Positions 56,882 through 64,000 of a stretch of DNA of 64,000 nucleotides are shown here, in pieces (position 1 is the first letter of the stretch; the number at the start of each line of letters is the position of its first letter). Source of the DNA: Paragorgia papillata (lineage: Eukaryota > Cnidaria > Anthozoa > Scleralcyonacea > Coralliidae); assembly GCA_035771165.1 (NCBI GenBank), contig JAWNZC010000229.1:3111501-3175500 (forward strand), read 5' to 3'. Below the pieces are notes generated by a model. It searched no databases. It was given only the letters and a program-made list of their open reading frames with translations, and had not been told where the DNA came from. The position numbers and the translations under genes were made by a program.

Positions 56882-57130
56882 ATGAAAAAAGGAACAAACC
56901 AAGTCTTTCAATATGGAGGTGATGACCACCATTACACTTGCAAAATTTGTAAATTTGAAACAAATACAAAAACTGCGTCAAAATTACATAATAAGTTTGT
57001 CCATAAGGTTGAAAAAAAATCTTTAAGTTATTGGTGTTCAAAATGTTCCAAATCTTTCAAAACTGAAAAGGACCAAATAAACCATTTAAAATCCCACGAA
57101 ATAAGAGTTAAAAAAAATAAAATGTGGTAA
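56882..57130 (+). CDS. Small C2H2 zinc-finger protein
   Basis: 82 codons from ATG 56882; an upstream in-frame ATG gives a less plausible start. Two zinc-finger units are visible: YTCKICKFETNTKTASKLHNKFVH compressed over about residues 17-40, and YWCSKCSKSFKTEKDQINHLKSH at about 49-70. The tail is Lys-rich. It is convergent with the polymerase gene, with a shared hairpin between them. It is probably a DNA-binding accessory protein of the element; its exact role is unknown. Confidence 0.65.
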   Translation: MKKGTNQVFQYGGDDHHYTCKICKFETNTKTASKLHNKFVHKVEKKSLSYWCSKCSKSFKTEKDQINHLKSHEIRVKKNKMW

Positions 57131-57147
57131 AAAATATTTTTAAAAAT

Positions 57148-57170
57148 TTGTATCCTTAAGTTGGATACAA
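57148..57170. terminator. Hairpin between convergent genes
   Basis: ttgtatcc - ttaagtt - ggatacaa, a perfect 8-bp stem between the zinc-finger gene (+) and the polymerase gene (-). Confidence 0.55.
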
Positions 57171-57184
57171 CTTTTAAACTTAAC

Positions 57185-60100
57185 TTACTTAGTTTTGTAA
57201 TGACCAATAGCCAAAGTTGATATTTTGTCATCCAGTATAATTCTTTTGTCATCCTCAGAATTCAAGGCTATCTTATTAACATGAATGGTGTGGATGGTAT
57301 GTTTGGTGCTTCTGAAAGTATTCATTCCTCTTAGTTCATTTTTTCCTGTTTTTAAACAGTTGTCATAATCATCGAATTTGATGTCATTGATGGTAGCCTT
57401 TGCAATTCCTTTACATTTTTTTTCTTCCTTTTCATCCCATAACCCAGTTTCCAAATTCTTTTTCTTCGCCATTTTGATGGCATATGATTTTGAACGCAAC
57501 CCAACAAATTTTGAAATTTGATCGGCACCTGTTTCGGATTTCATCATGCCAAGGACTTTCTTGTTTTCTTTTTTAATTCCACTTGGATGATTCTCAGGAA
57601 AGTTAGAGGTGTCAAACATTTGTGTAACATCTGGTTTAATGTCAGCAAAGAAGTCATTGGTTTTTATTTCGTAACATAATGAATCCGTGTCAGTAAACAA
57701 CAACTTTGCATTATTTCCATATTTGGGTTTAATATATTTATAATGAAAGTCATACATGGTTATTTTGCTCTTGTCTAAAATTGCAGCTCCACAAAATATT
57801 GGCTTGTTTAATTTGACTCTGGTTTTCTTCATATGAACAGCTGCCAAGTAATCAGCAAATATTGTGTCGCCTTTGAATGTTGGTTTTTTTGCCAGTTTTT
57901 CAAGTTGGTCATCATCTGAAACCAATCTTATATCCGCCCTATTTCTGACGTTCTCCATGGTCTTACCATATGGGGCATTATTCATTAATTTGTAGAAATC
58001 TTTCGCGAAGTCATTATTGGCAGCAGTCCTTAACTCAGTGTTTAACATAATATATGGCTTCATCCAAGCTTTTTCAATGAATGAAACCCCACGATGGATT
58101 TTTATAAGTTTCAAACCATGCTCCAACATTTGATCCAAGGCTTCGTAATGAACCACAAATTTTTCCTTGTTATTTAAATTTGGGATTAACTTTTCAACCT
58201 TGTTAACAACCAACTTTTCAGCTGCGAATGGCATTTCATTATGCAAGTCATGAAGTTTTTCCGGGTATTCAAGATCCACTTCCAAAAAGCAACCCTTACC
58301 ATCTGTCTCTAAATATTTCTGCCAGGTTTTAAGCCCATCTTCTGGAATCCATTCAAAACCACCGACTGGCAAGGGTTGGATCATTGAGTTTCCATATAGA
58401 TTATTTTCATCCAAATAAGGAATGTAAATGCTTTCTTTTTCAGGATTAAAGTCCTCCATATACTTATTGTTGGCTTCTGCATATCTGTGGGTTATGGTTG
58501 AAATCCCACCACGAATTCCTTTTTCGATCATTAAATATTGGTCTGGATCTGTCAGCAGTTCCAACTTTTGACCCGTCATTTTTAACAAAGCATCCCAAGC
58601 CAAACCAGGAGTTGTGTAATACCACATAGGGTCAAGTTTGTATGTTTCTTTGCACATTTTCCTGAAATTTTGGATGACATCTGCGAGACCCAACACATCA
58701 GTTTTTTGGTAAAGTTCCATGTAATCCTTTAAAGTCTTACAACCAAACTTGTTCCAAACATTCTTGCCATGGTTGTAATCCTCAATGTCAACATTTTTTC
58801 TTGTTAATTTAGAATAAAATTTTTCGTATGGTGGAAATTCTGTACAGTCCAACTTTTTTAAATTTGTAATGAATTCATATGGGAATACCCCCTTCCTTTT
58901 TAACAGATCCACATGTTCCTTTGGATGATCCTTAAAACCGATCTCTGTGTAATGAAACTCATCATTTGGCAAATTTGATGTTAGGGTTGCTAATGAACTG
59001 CCCATAAATCTCAATGAATCTAAGAATCTTAATTCTAATGGCACCCATTTTTTAACCAGTCTTCCAGTTTTGGGGTTGGTTTTCATCCCACCATCCATCC
59101 AAAGTTTCTTATTTACACTAATATATTCCTCCTCCGTTTTTGCAATACAACCAATGGGACCATTTGACAGTCCCAAATACTTTGCAATTAAATGAGCATC
59201 ATATCCGGAAAAATTGTGGAAGAGTACTGGAATATGTCTGGCACTTGCCATTGCGTAATTACAGTCGTTGTGGGCTGCACCTCTATACTGACCATTTAAA
59301 TGGTTATGATCCCTTACTTTACTTTTTGGTGTTAGTTTGTTGGCTTTCCAGATGCTTTTGGGATCCAAATCTTTTTGGTTTTTTTGTACAAAACATCCTC
59401 CACAAACATAACAATTGGTTGCATTTTGAAAGTTTGTTTCGTTCTCAGCTGTCATGATGATCTTTTTTGGGTTTTTGAGATATGTGTGCCAAATCTTTTT
59501 TGCTTCCATTTCTAACTTTTCAACAAACATTTGACCAATGTTTTCAAAGTAATATTTTTTGGTGTAACTGAAATACTTGCCAGGATAAATTTTTGGATCT
59601 GAACAAATAATCATAAAACCATAGCTGATTGGCACATGTTCCTGATAGGCTTGGGTGTAACTTTTGGATTCGTCTTTTTTTGAAGTTTTTAAGGTATCCA
59701 GCTCGCACTCAAAATCAGCCACAATAATGAATGAAACATCTTGGGTTTTTTTCAAATCTTTTAACCCCCACCCCATAATATCATCCTCACCTTTTACTGG
59801 ATACTCTTGAATCTGAGCATCATGGGAACGGCAAATAACCTCATGTTGGTTTAAAATGTCTTCTGTTTCAAAAGGATTGAGACAAAAGTTGCAAAAGAAT
59901 TTTTTATGTTGGTGGTTATTGTTTTGAGTTGTAAAAAGTTTACCTTTGTCTTTGATGCAACTGAAATGATCATTCCACCAAAACAAGTTGGCCCTCTTGT
60001 CATGTTCAGATCTGCTAATTTGCATTTGGCAAACTTTTTTAATTTCGTCATCGTAAGTAAAAACATTGACACCTATTTTGTTATGTTTTTCAAATTTTGA

Positions 60101-61129
60101 GATTTCTTTAATTTTGACTGGAAATGACAATCCTTGCACATCATAATCCTCAACCATTAATTGGACTGACACAGGAATTCTTTCCAGTTTTTTAGCATTT
60201 GGGTCTTTTTGTATCATCTCAGCAATGGCAACTGCGTACAGAAAACACAGATCATCTTTCTCATTTTTTGGATTGATGATTGCTTTCTTGTCTTTAATGA
60301 ATTTTGGGAGCTGTTGGTATTTTTTACCGTTTAAAGGTTTGTATTTTGTTATTGAAATATGCAGCTTTTCAACAGACCTTATTGACCAACCTGAGCCTTT
60401 TTTCTGGTGTGCTGCCAAATTTTCCAACATTTCCTGTTTTGAAATTTTGTAAAGTTCCGTAACATCTTCCTGGGTTGTCATAGCTTTCATGTTTGATGTA
60501 AAGTAAAATAGGTCCACTTCTTCAAGACTTTCAACATAATCATAATGAACTAGTTTACAGATCAAAGTTGTCTTGACTTTTTTGGAATTCTCAATCCCAT
60601 TAATTAATCTTTCGACACCTAATGTTGTTTGTTCCAAAAACACAACTGGGTCTTTATAATTTTGGCCTGAGATTTCGTACAGTTCTGATGCTCCTTTTGC
60701 AAATGTTTTAATTAATATTGGCTCCGTTTGTCTAACTTTTTTGTTAGCCCTTGTTCGACGTTTGAAAATTTTTGATAGTTTGTTGCCAACAACTTGCCTA
60801 GTTTTTTTGAGTTTTTTACTGGCACCCAACCACTTCTTATCCCACTTAATTTTGTTTTGGCGTAACTCTTCTTGTTGAATTTCTTTGGCCCATTTTTTCT
60901 GCTCCTTGTTAGCAAGTTGATTGTCAAGTTTTTTGTTAATTTTTTGAGTTTTGAGTTGATCCTTTGCAACCTGTTTTAACTCCTTTTCCTTCTGTTTTTC
61001 TTGAAGTTTTTGGAGTCTTTCGGGTTTGAAGGGATTTAAATCCTTGTCCCTCTGCAGCTGCCTCTGTTTTCTAAGTCTGGCTGCTTCCCGAATTTTTAAT
61101 AATTTCGGATCATTAGTTTGTTTTGTCAT
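57185..61129 (-). CDS. Protein-primed family B DNA polymerase (Polinton type)
   Basis: 1,314 residues, intact. The basic, coiled N-terminus (1-150) is followed by the INPKNEKDDLCFLYA region. A zinc-like CNFC...H...C is near 415-435. Exonuclease motif I is ADFECE (Asp472, Glu474), and a CxxC plus RDHNHLNGQYRGAAHNDCN segment resembles an endonuclease-VII-like zinc module. Exo II is FHNFSGYDAHL and Exo III YQKTDVLGLADV. Polymerase motif A is YLDENNLYG (Asp907), motif B MNNAPYGKT (Tyr1054) and motif C FTDTDSL (Asp1147, Asp1149). All catalytic acids are present, so the enzyme may be functional or recently so. It replicates the linear element from a protein primer. It shares a 37-bp AT-rich divergent promoter region with the gene at 61167. 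Confidence 0.93.
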   Translation of the reverse strand: MTKQTNDPKLLKIREAARLRKQRQLQRDKDLNPFKPERLQKLQEKQKEKELKQVAKDQLKTQKINKKLDNQLANKEQKKWAKEIQQEELRQNKIKWDKKWLGASKKLKKTRQVVGNKLSKIFKRRTRANKKVRQTEPILIKTFAKGASELYEISGQNYKDPVVFLEQTTLGVERLINGIENSKKVKTTLICKLVHYDYVESLEEVDLFYFTSNMKAMTTQEDVTELYKISKQEMLENLAAHQKKGSGWSIRSVEKLHISITKYKPLNGKKYQQLPKFIKDKKAIINPKNEKDDLCFLYAVAIAEMIQKDPNAKKLERIPVSVQLMVEDYDVQGLSFPVKIKEISKFEKHNKIGVNVFTYDDEIKKVCQMQISRSEHDKRANLFWWNDHFSCIKDKGKLFTTQNNNHQHKKFFCNFCLNPFETEDILNQHEVICRSHDAQIQEYPVKGEDDIMGWGLKDLKKTQDVSFIIVADFECELDTLKTSKKDESKSYTQAYQEHVPISYGFMIICSDPKIYPGKYFSYTKKYYFENIGQMFVEKLEMEAKKIWHTYLKNPKKIIMTAENETNFQNATNCYVCGGCFVQKNQKDLDPKSIWKANKLTPKSKVRDHNHLNGQYRGAAHNDCNYAMASARHIPVLFHNFSGYDAHLIAKYLGLSNGPIGCIAKTEEEYISVNKKLWMDGGMKTNPKTGRLVKKWVPLELRFLDSLRFMGSSLATLTSNLPNDEFHYTEIGFKDHPKEHVDLLKRKGVFPYEFITNLKKLDCTEFPPYEKFYSKLTRKNVDIEDYNHGKNVWNKFGCKTLKDYMELYQKTDVLGLADVIQNFRKMCKETYKLDPMWYYTTPGLAWDALLKMTGQKLELLTDPDQYLMIEKGIRGGISTITHRYAEANNKYMEDFNPEKESIYIPYLDENNLYGNSMIQPLPVGGFEWIPEDGLKTWQKYLETDGKGCFLEVDLEYPEKLHDLHNEMPFAAEKLVVNKVEKLIPNLNNKEKFVVHYEALDQMLEHGLKLIKIHRGVSFIEKAWMKPYIMLNTELRTAANNDFAKDFYKLMNNAPYGKTMENVRNRADIRLVSDDDQLEKLAKKPTFKGDTIFADYLAAVHMKKTRVKLNKPIFCGAAILDKSKITMYDFHYKYIKPKYGNNAKLLFTDTDSLCYEIKTNDFFADIKPDVTQMFDTSNFPENHPSGIKKENKKVLGMMKSETGADQISKFVGLRSKSYAIKMAKKKNLETGLWDEKEEKKCKGIAKATINDIKFDDYDNCLKTGKNELRGMNTFRSTKHTIHTIHVNKIALNSEDDKRIILDDKISTLAIGHYKTK

Positions 61130-61166
61130 ACCTTTATTACTATATGAATTTTTTTATAAAATAAAA

Positions 61167-61316
61167 ATGGATGATAATGTTAATATTGAAGCTGCTTTTG
61201 ATTATTTTGAGGACCAGATTGTTAAACAAGTAAACAGAGTTTCATTTTTTGGAGTTTTTATGATTGGGGTTATTATTTTAAATGTTGTGTTGGTATTATG
61301 GTGGATTACATTTTGA
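61167..61316 (+). CDS. Small single-pass membrane protein
   Basis: 49 codons: an acidic N-terminus (MDDNVNIEAAFDYFEDQ), then one strongly hydrophobic segment (about residues 27-48) ending WWITF. Short enough to miss in routine calling. It is divergent from the polymerase gene (37 bp apart) and followed by a 12-bp hairpin. Function unknown. Confidence 0.55.
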   Translation: MDDNVNIEAAFDYFEDQIVKQVNRVSFFGVFMIGVIILNVVLVLWWITF

Positions 61317-61330
61317 AAAAACTTCATAAA

Positions 61331-61362
61331 AAAATTACTACCATTTGTGTGGTAGTAATTTT
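61331..61362 (+). terminator. Hairpin after the small membrane-protein gene
   Basis: aaaattactacc - 8-nt loop - ggtagtaatttt, a perfect 12-bp stem starting 14 bp after the stop. Confidence 0.6.
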
Positions 61363-61390
61363 GAAAAGAATGAACAAAGCAAAACTTAAA

Positions 61391-61409
61391 AAACAGTCGG
61401 TTACTGTTT
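61391..61409 (-). terminator. Hairpin after the 61431-61928 gene
   Basis: aaacagt - cggtt - actgttt, a 7-bp stem 22 bp beyond the stop on the minus strand. Confidence 0.45.
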
Positions 61410-61430
61410 ATATATGTGGATTTTAAAAAA

Positions 61431-61928
61431 TTAACGACTAACTAACCAATTTTTTCCTTCAAACATAACTACCTTGTTCTTTTTGATACAGTAGGGAATG
61501 TAACTAGGATTTTTGTTTAAAGTTATGCCAGCTCTGTAAATGCTTGGAAAGATTATTCTGTGGATGCCATCAAATGAAGTTAGTGTAATTTTAACAGGTG
61601 TTCTAATGACATTTCTGTGGTGCTTGTCGTAAACTTCATTTTTGATATTTGGAATTTCCAATTTTTGGCACAGTGTTTCTGTGTTTAGGTTGTAGGATCC
61701 TTTGACACCCATTTTACCACCTAATTGTCTTAATTCTTTAAGAGATGTGGGTGGAAAATTCTCTTCTCTTATTGTTTGAAGTCTTTTGGTAGCACTCTCT
61801 CTAAGCTGCATTCGTATTTGGAAAAGTTTTTTGAGTTCCATAAGTTTTTTTTGACGACCAGCTTCAAGTTCAACTTCTTCTTCGTTTTGCAAATAATTGT
61901 TGATGTTTTCAGGAGTTAATGTTGTCAT
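61431..61928 (-). CDS. Accessory protein with SAP-like and NUMOD1-like modules
   Basis: 165 residues. A charged helical N-terminus (about 1-55) precedes a short SAP-like helix pair (LKELRQLGGKMGVK...LCQKLEIP). A C-terminal module (VKITL...RIIFPSIYRAGITL...IPYCIKKNKVVMFEGKNWLV) has the layout of NUMOD1 DNA-binding repeats. The same two modules occur in the 280-residue protein at 62363-63205, so the genes are paralogous. Probably binds nucleic acid; no catalytic motif seen. Confidence 0.65.
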   Translation of the reverse strand: MTTLTPENINNYLQNEEEVELEAGRQKKLMELKKLFQIRMQLRESATKRLQTIREENFPPTSLKELRQLGGKMGVKGSYNLNTETLCQKLEIPNIKNEVYDKHHRNVIRTPVKITLTSFDGIHRIIFPSIYRAGITLNKNPSYIPYCIKKNKVVMFEGKNWLVSR

Positions 61929-61958
61929 TGTTTATTATAGTGGTTTTCTTTTTAATTT

Positions 61959-61980
61959 CTTATTTTTTTTTAAAATAAGA
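61959..61980 (-). terminator. Hairpin after the 62046-62360 gene
   Basis: tcttatttt - tttt - aaaataaga, a 9-bp AT-rich stem 66 bp after the stop and before the next start. Confidence 0.45.
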
Positions 61981-62045
61981 GATTTTTTTTAAAATTTCAA
62001 TAATATGGTTCATGTCTTTCATTGTTGTGCACCCATATGTCTTTT

Positions 62046-62360
62046 TCATTTTGAACCCATTTTTTCCTGAGAAGTGTGTTCCTCCTGGCTCTCCTCTGTT
62101 GCTGGATTTGTTGCCACCAATTTTGAATTCTCGTTAACAATGTCATTTATTTTATTTTGTTTTAAAGATTCTGTAGAAGCCGATTTTTTACAACTTGGAA
62201 CTTTTGTGTAATTTTTTACTGTTTTGTTTGTCCACCCTATTTGTAAGTTGCCTTCCATGACCAAATCATCTCTACCGAAACTTAGGCCCAACTGAAATCC
62301 TTTTTTACTAATATGATTTTTGTTTAATTTTTCTTTCTGTTTTGAATTTTTGTTGCCCAT
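62046..62360 (-). CDS. Small hydrophilic protein with an N-myristoylation signal
   Basis: 104 residues from ATG 62360. I prefer this start to the upstream in-frame ATG because it gives MGNKNSKQ, a good myristoylation motif (Gly2, Ser6), and lies only 2 bp after the preceding gene's stop. A Lys-rich start, a central LGLSFGRDDLVMEGNLQIGW segment and a Ser/Glu-rich tail follow. A membrane-attached role is likely; the family is not recognised. Confidence 0.6.
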   Translation of the reverse strand: MGNKNSKQKEKLNKNHISKKGFQLGLSFGRDDLVMEGNLQIGWTNKTVKNYTKVPSCKKSASTESLKQNKINDIVNENSKLVATNPATEESQEEHTSQEKMGSK

Positions 62361-62362
62361 TT

Positions 62363-63205
62363 TTATTTGCGTTTTACAGACCAATATTTACCATCATACC
62401 AAACAATTATTTTGTTATTTATGCAATAATTTATTCCACCCAAGGTTTCGTATCCTATTGCCAAAGCTGCTTGTTTCAAACTTGGGAATTCAACTATTTC
62501 ATTTTCAAAAGGAACAACTGCTGTAAACAAAACTTTGATAGGGGTTTTTTCATTGTCACCAAATGGTTTGTATGGTACAAAAGGTAAACCAAATTTGTAG
62601 CAAAGGGTTTCATTGGTAAGGTTGCGTGGATCCGGAATTCCGATTTCAGAAGCTATTTTGAGTAACTTAGGTTTTGGAATTGGTTTTTGGTGTGTGTGTT
62701 TTAACATTTCTAAATTTAATCCACTAAGTTGATCCTGTAAAATTCCAATTTTATTTTCTAATTTTTTATCGTGGTACCTGCTTTGTAAAGGAATTGAACG
62801 ACTAATGTTCCAAAACTTTCCATTATACTCAACTGTGTTTTTGTTGTTAATATGGTATTGGATGCTTGGGTCTGATTTTTTAATAGCAGCAGCAGCAGCA
62901 ACAGTGCTTGGAAAAATTATTTTATCATTTCCATCAACCTCTTTAAATGTAATTTTAACAGCTTCCCAATCATAGTAATCCGGGTGACCTGGTTTTGGAG
63001 GTGATTGGTATGGAATTTCAAGCATTTCAGACATTATTCCCCTTGTTAATGAACATGTGGGACCTCCATTTTCAAAAGTCAAAGTTTGTAATTCTGCTCC
63101 TGTTAAATAGGAGTCCGAATTAGGGGTATAAAGTTTTTTTAATTTTTCATGTAACTCATCTGTCAAACTTTTGACTTCAAATTCTAAAATTTCTTTAATA
63201 CTCAT
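62363..63205 (-). CDS. Accessory protein with two SAP-like/NUMOD1-like module pairs
   Basis: 280 residues. The first pair has a CSLTRGIMSEMLEIPY segment, then VKITFKEVDGNDKIIFPSTVAAAAAIKK...YNGKFWNI. The second has LLKIASEIGIPD...TLCYKFGLP, then VEFPSLKQAALAIGY...INYCINNKIIVWYDGKYWSV. Pattern and spacing match the single pair in 61431-61928, so this looks like a duplicated and fused version. It is the leading gene of a tight minus-strand unit with the myristoylated protein (2 bp gap). Predicted DNA-binding. Confidence 0.65.
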   Translation of the reverse strand: MSIKEILEFEVKSLTDELHEKLKKLYTPNSDSYLTGAELQTLTFENGGPTCSLTRGIMSEMLEIPYQSPPKPGHPDYYDWEAVKITFKEVDGNDKIIFPSTVAAAAAIKKSDPSIQYHINNKNTVEYNGKFWNISRSIPLQSRYHDKKLENKIGILQDQLSGLNLEMLKHTHQKPIPKPKLLKIASEIGIPDPRNLTNETLCYKFGLPFVPYKPFGDNEKTPIKVLFTAVVPFENEIVEFPSLKQAALAIGYETLGGINYCINNKIIVWYDGKYWSVKRK

Positions 63206-63241
63206 TTATTGTACTTTTAAAAACCATTCTTTTAAATTCAA

Positions 63242-63272
63242 TTTTTCCTAACTTACCAAAAATTAGGAAAAA
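63242..63272 (-). terminator. Hairpin after the 63297-63797 gene
   Basis: tttttcctaa - 11-nt loop - ttaggaaaaa, a perfect 10-bp stem 25 bp beyond the stop. Confidence 0.55.
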
Positions 63273-63296
63273 AGTAAAATTTTAAGCAATATCAAC

Positions 63297-63797
63297 TCAA
63301 CTGTCACTGGAATCAACAGAACTGCCACTATTGTTATTTTCATCAATATTTTCATTATTTTGTACTGGAACATCTTTTTTATTTAAAGCTCCTCCATTAT
63401 TCCACACATGTTTGGCAATGATGATGCCTCCTGTTAGCAAACCAATCATTGGGATATATGGTGACACTTTCAAAACCACAGATCTGATGTCATCGCAGAA
63501 AAGTTTGTTTGATGAAAGTTCGGCATCGAGTTTTTGATCATCTTGCACCAATTCTAACTGTTCCATCAACTCTGAAAATTTAGTAACAAGGGTTTCAGTT
63601 AACAATGATGTTGTTTTGTCAAGTTGTATCCTGTCATAATTTTGTTTTATTTTCTCTAACTGACCCATTGAGGCCTTTTTCAAATACGCCTCTGTGTACT
63701 TTATCTCCTTTTCGTAGGATAAGCGTATCAAGTTTTCCCTAAGGTTCAAATCTTGCGGTTCTTCTGATTCTCCCATTTTTGCATATTCTGGATTCAT
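63297..63797 (-). CDS. Membrane-anchored protein of the Polinton-like element
   Basis: 166 residues. A long helical, charged region (about 15-100) is followed by one hydrophobic segment (VSPYIPMIGLLTGGIIIAKHVW, split here as two pieces around residue 118) and an Asn/Ser/Asp-rich tail. TATATA lies just upstream of its start on the minus strand. The family is not recognised; it could be a virion membrane or minor structural protein. Confidence 0.55.
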   Translation of the reverse strand: MNPEYAKMGESEEPQDLNLRENLIRLSYEKEIKYTEAYLKKASMGQLEKIKQNYDRIQLDKTTSLLTETLVTKFSELMEQLELVQDDQKLDAELSSNKLFCDDIRSVVLKVSPYIPMIGLLTGGIIIAKHVWNNGGALNKKDVPVQNNENIDENNNSGSSVDSSDS

Positions 63798-63807
63798 TTA
63801 TATATGT

Positions 63808-64000
63808 TTATTTTTTATAATTTTTGTATTCTGTGTAAACAAAATATGTCAATCCAATTGCAAGAACCCACAAATTCTTTGCCAACCATGCTAATCCTTT
63901 TGCACCCCATGACAATGCAGTTGCCAATATGCTAAGAATTGGCGCCAATATGGGCCAAGCAGCTTTCGCAATTTTTGCCAATGCTTTTCCTAATGCTCCT
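63808..64000 (-). CDS. Ala/Leu/Trp-rich hydrophobic protein (partial, runs off the window)
   Basis: An open minus-strand frame enters from the right edge and stops with TAA at 63808-63810. The visible 64 residues alternate small residues with Lys and Trp (KALAKIAKAAWPILAPIL and further on AKGLAWLAKNLWVLAIGL), giving amphipathic then membrane-spanning helices. Membrane-lytic minor capsid proteins look like this, but that is only an analogy. It ends 11 bp before the next gene's start. Confidence 0.6.
   Translation of the reverse strand, partial: GALGKALAKIAKAAWPILAPILSILATALSWGAKGLAWLAKNLWVLAIGLTYFVYTEYKNYKK

Larger units (their letters stand above)
56550..64000. mobile_element. Polinton/adintovirus-like element, left part (right end outside the window)
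   Basis: The region encodes a protein-primed family B DNA polymerase, small accessory proteins and hydrophobic proteins in tightly packed genes with perfect hairpins at gene ends. That style fits Polintons/adintoviruses. The left boundary is a guess, placed at the AG (56550) where sequence unlike the flank begins; repeated gacgatcctgggacatgg blocks and a gccaagtttttgggtttg array follow. Capsid, ATPase, protease and integrase genes, needed to confirm the type, would lie to the right of 64000. Confidence 0.7.

Noticed and set aside
59140..59457. ORFs on the + strand inside the polymerase gene
   Set aside because: Shadow frames of the intact minus-strand PolB gene.

Overview
The window looks like nuclear DNA of an animal, most likely a cnidarian. 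The evidence is GT-AG introns, a TATA/initiator promoter, an AATAAA poly(A) signal, a multi-exon HECT ligase gene, many MITEs and SINEs, long micro- and minisatellites, a LINE tail and a Polinton-like element. The species call is inference; I could not search a database.

The centrepiece is a very large hybrid polyketide synthase / non-ribosomal peptide synthetase gene on the + strand (11944-35911). Exon 1 is about 16.9 kb and uninterrupted, apart from one frame break at an A8 run (19058-19065). Two small exons follow. The domain order I read is KS - flanking linker - ACP - ACP - C - A (split by a methyltransferase) - PCP - E - FkbH-like - carrier - C - A - PCP - KS - flanking linker - C-methyltransferase - ACP - malonyl-CoA:ACP transacylase (AT). 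Neither KS has its own AT, which is the trans-AT style of bacteria. The only AT is C-terminal and is the only part cut by introns. The first A-domain pocket reads like asparagine. The second matches the classical bacterial ornithine code at all ten positions. There is no loading module, ketoreductase, dehydratase or thioesterase. My hypothesis is that a bacterial trans-AT assembly line was acquired by an animal and fused to a host mitochondrial-type MCAT.

Layout. 1-3030: LINE 3' end, a broken IS3-like integrase gene, a MITE with 9-bp target duplications. 3520-7366 (-): HECT E3 ligase gene, five exons recognised. 7450-11870: minisatellites, dispersed repeats, a possible hammerhead motif, a 5S-rRNA-derived SINE. 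11872-35940: the PKS-NRPS gene; intron 2 (5.5 kb) is full of repeats. 35941-44460: mostly repeats, MITEs and a transposase pseudogene. 44503-47331: a 2.8-kb array of two alternating 9-mers. 47460-56500: non-coding, with a near-perfect 420-bp palindrome, a nested hAT-like insertion, a tRNA-type SINE and a second 9-bp-TSD element. 56550-64000: the left part of a Polinton/adintovirus-like element with protein-primed DNA polymerase B, small accessory genes and perfect hairpins downstream of gene ends. Its capsid, ATPase, protease and integrase genes are not in the window.

Limits: domain edges are approximate, substrate predictions come from motif reading by eye, and the A8 break could be a sequencing error, a real mutation or a recoding site.
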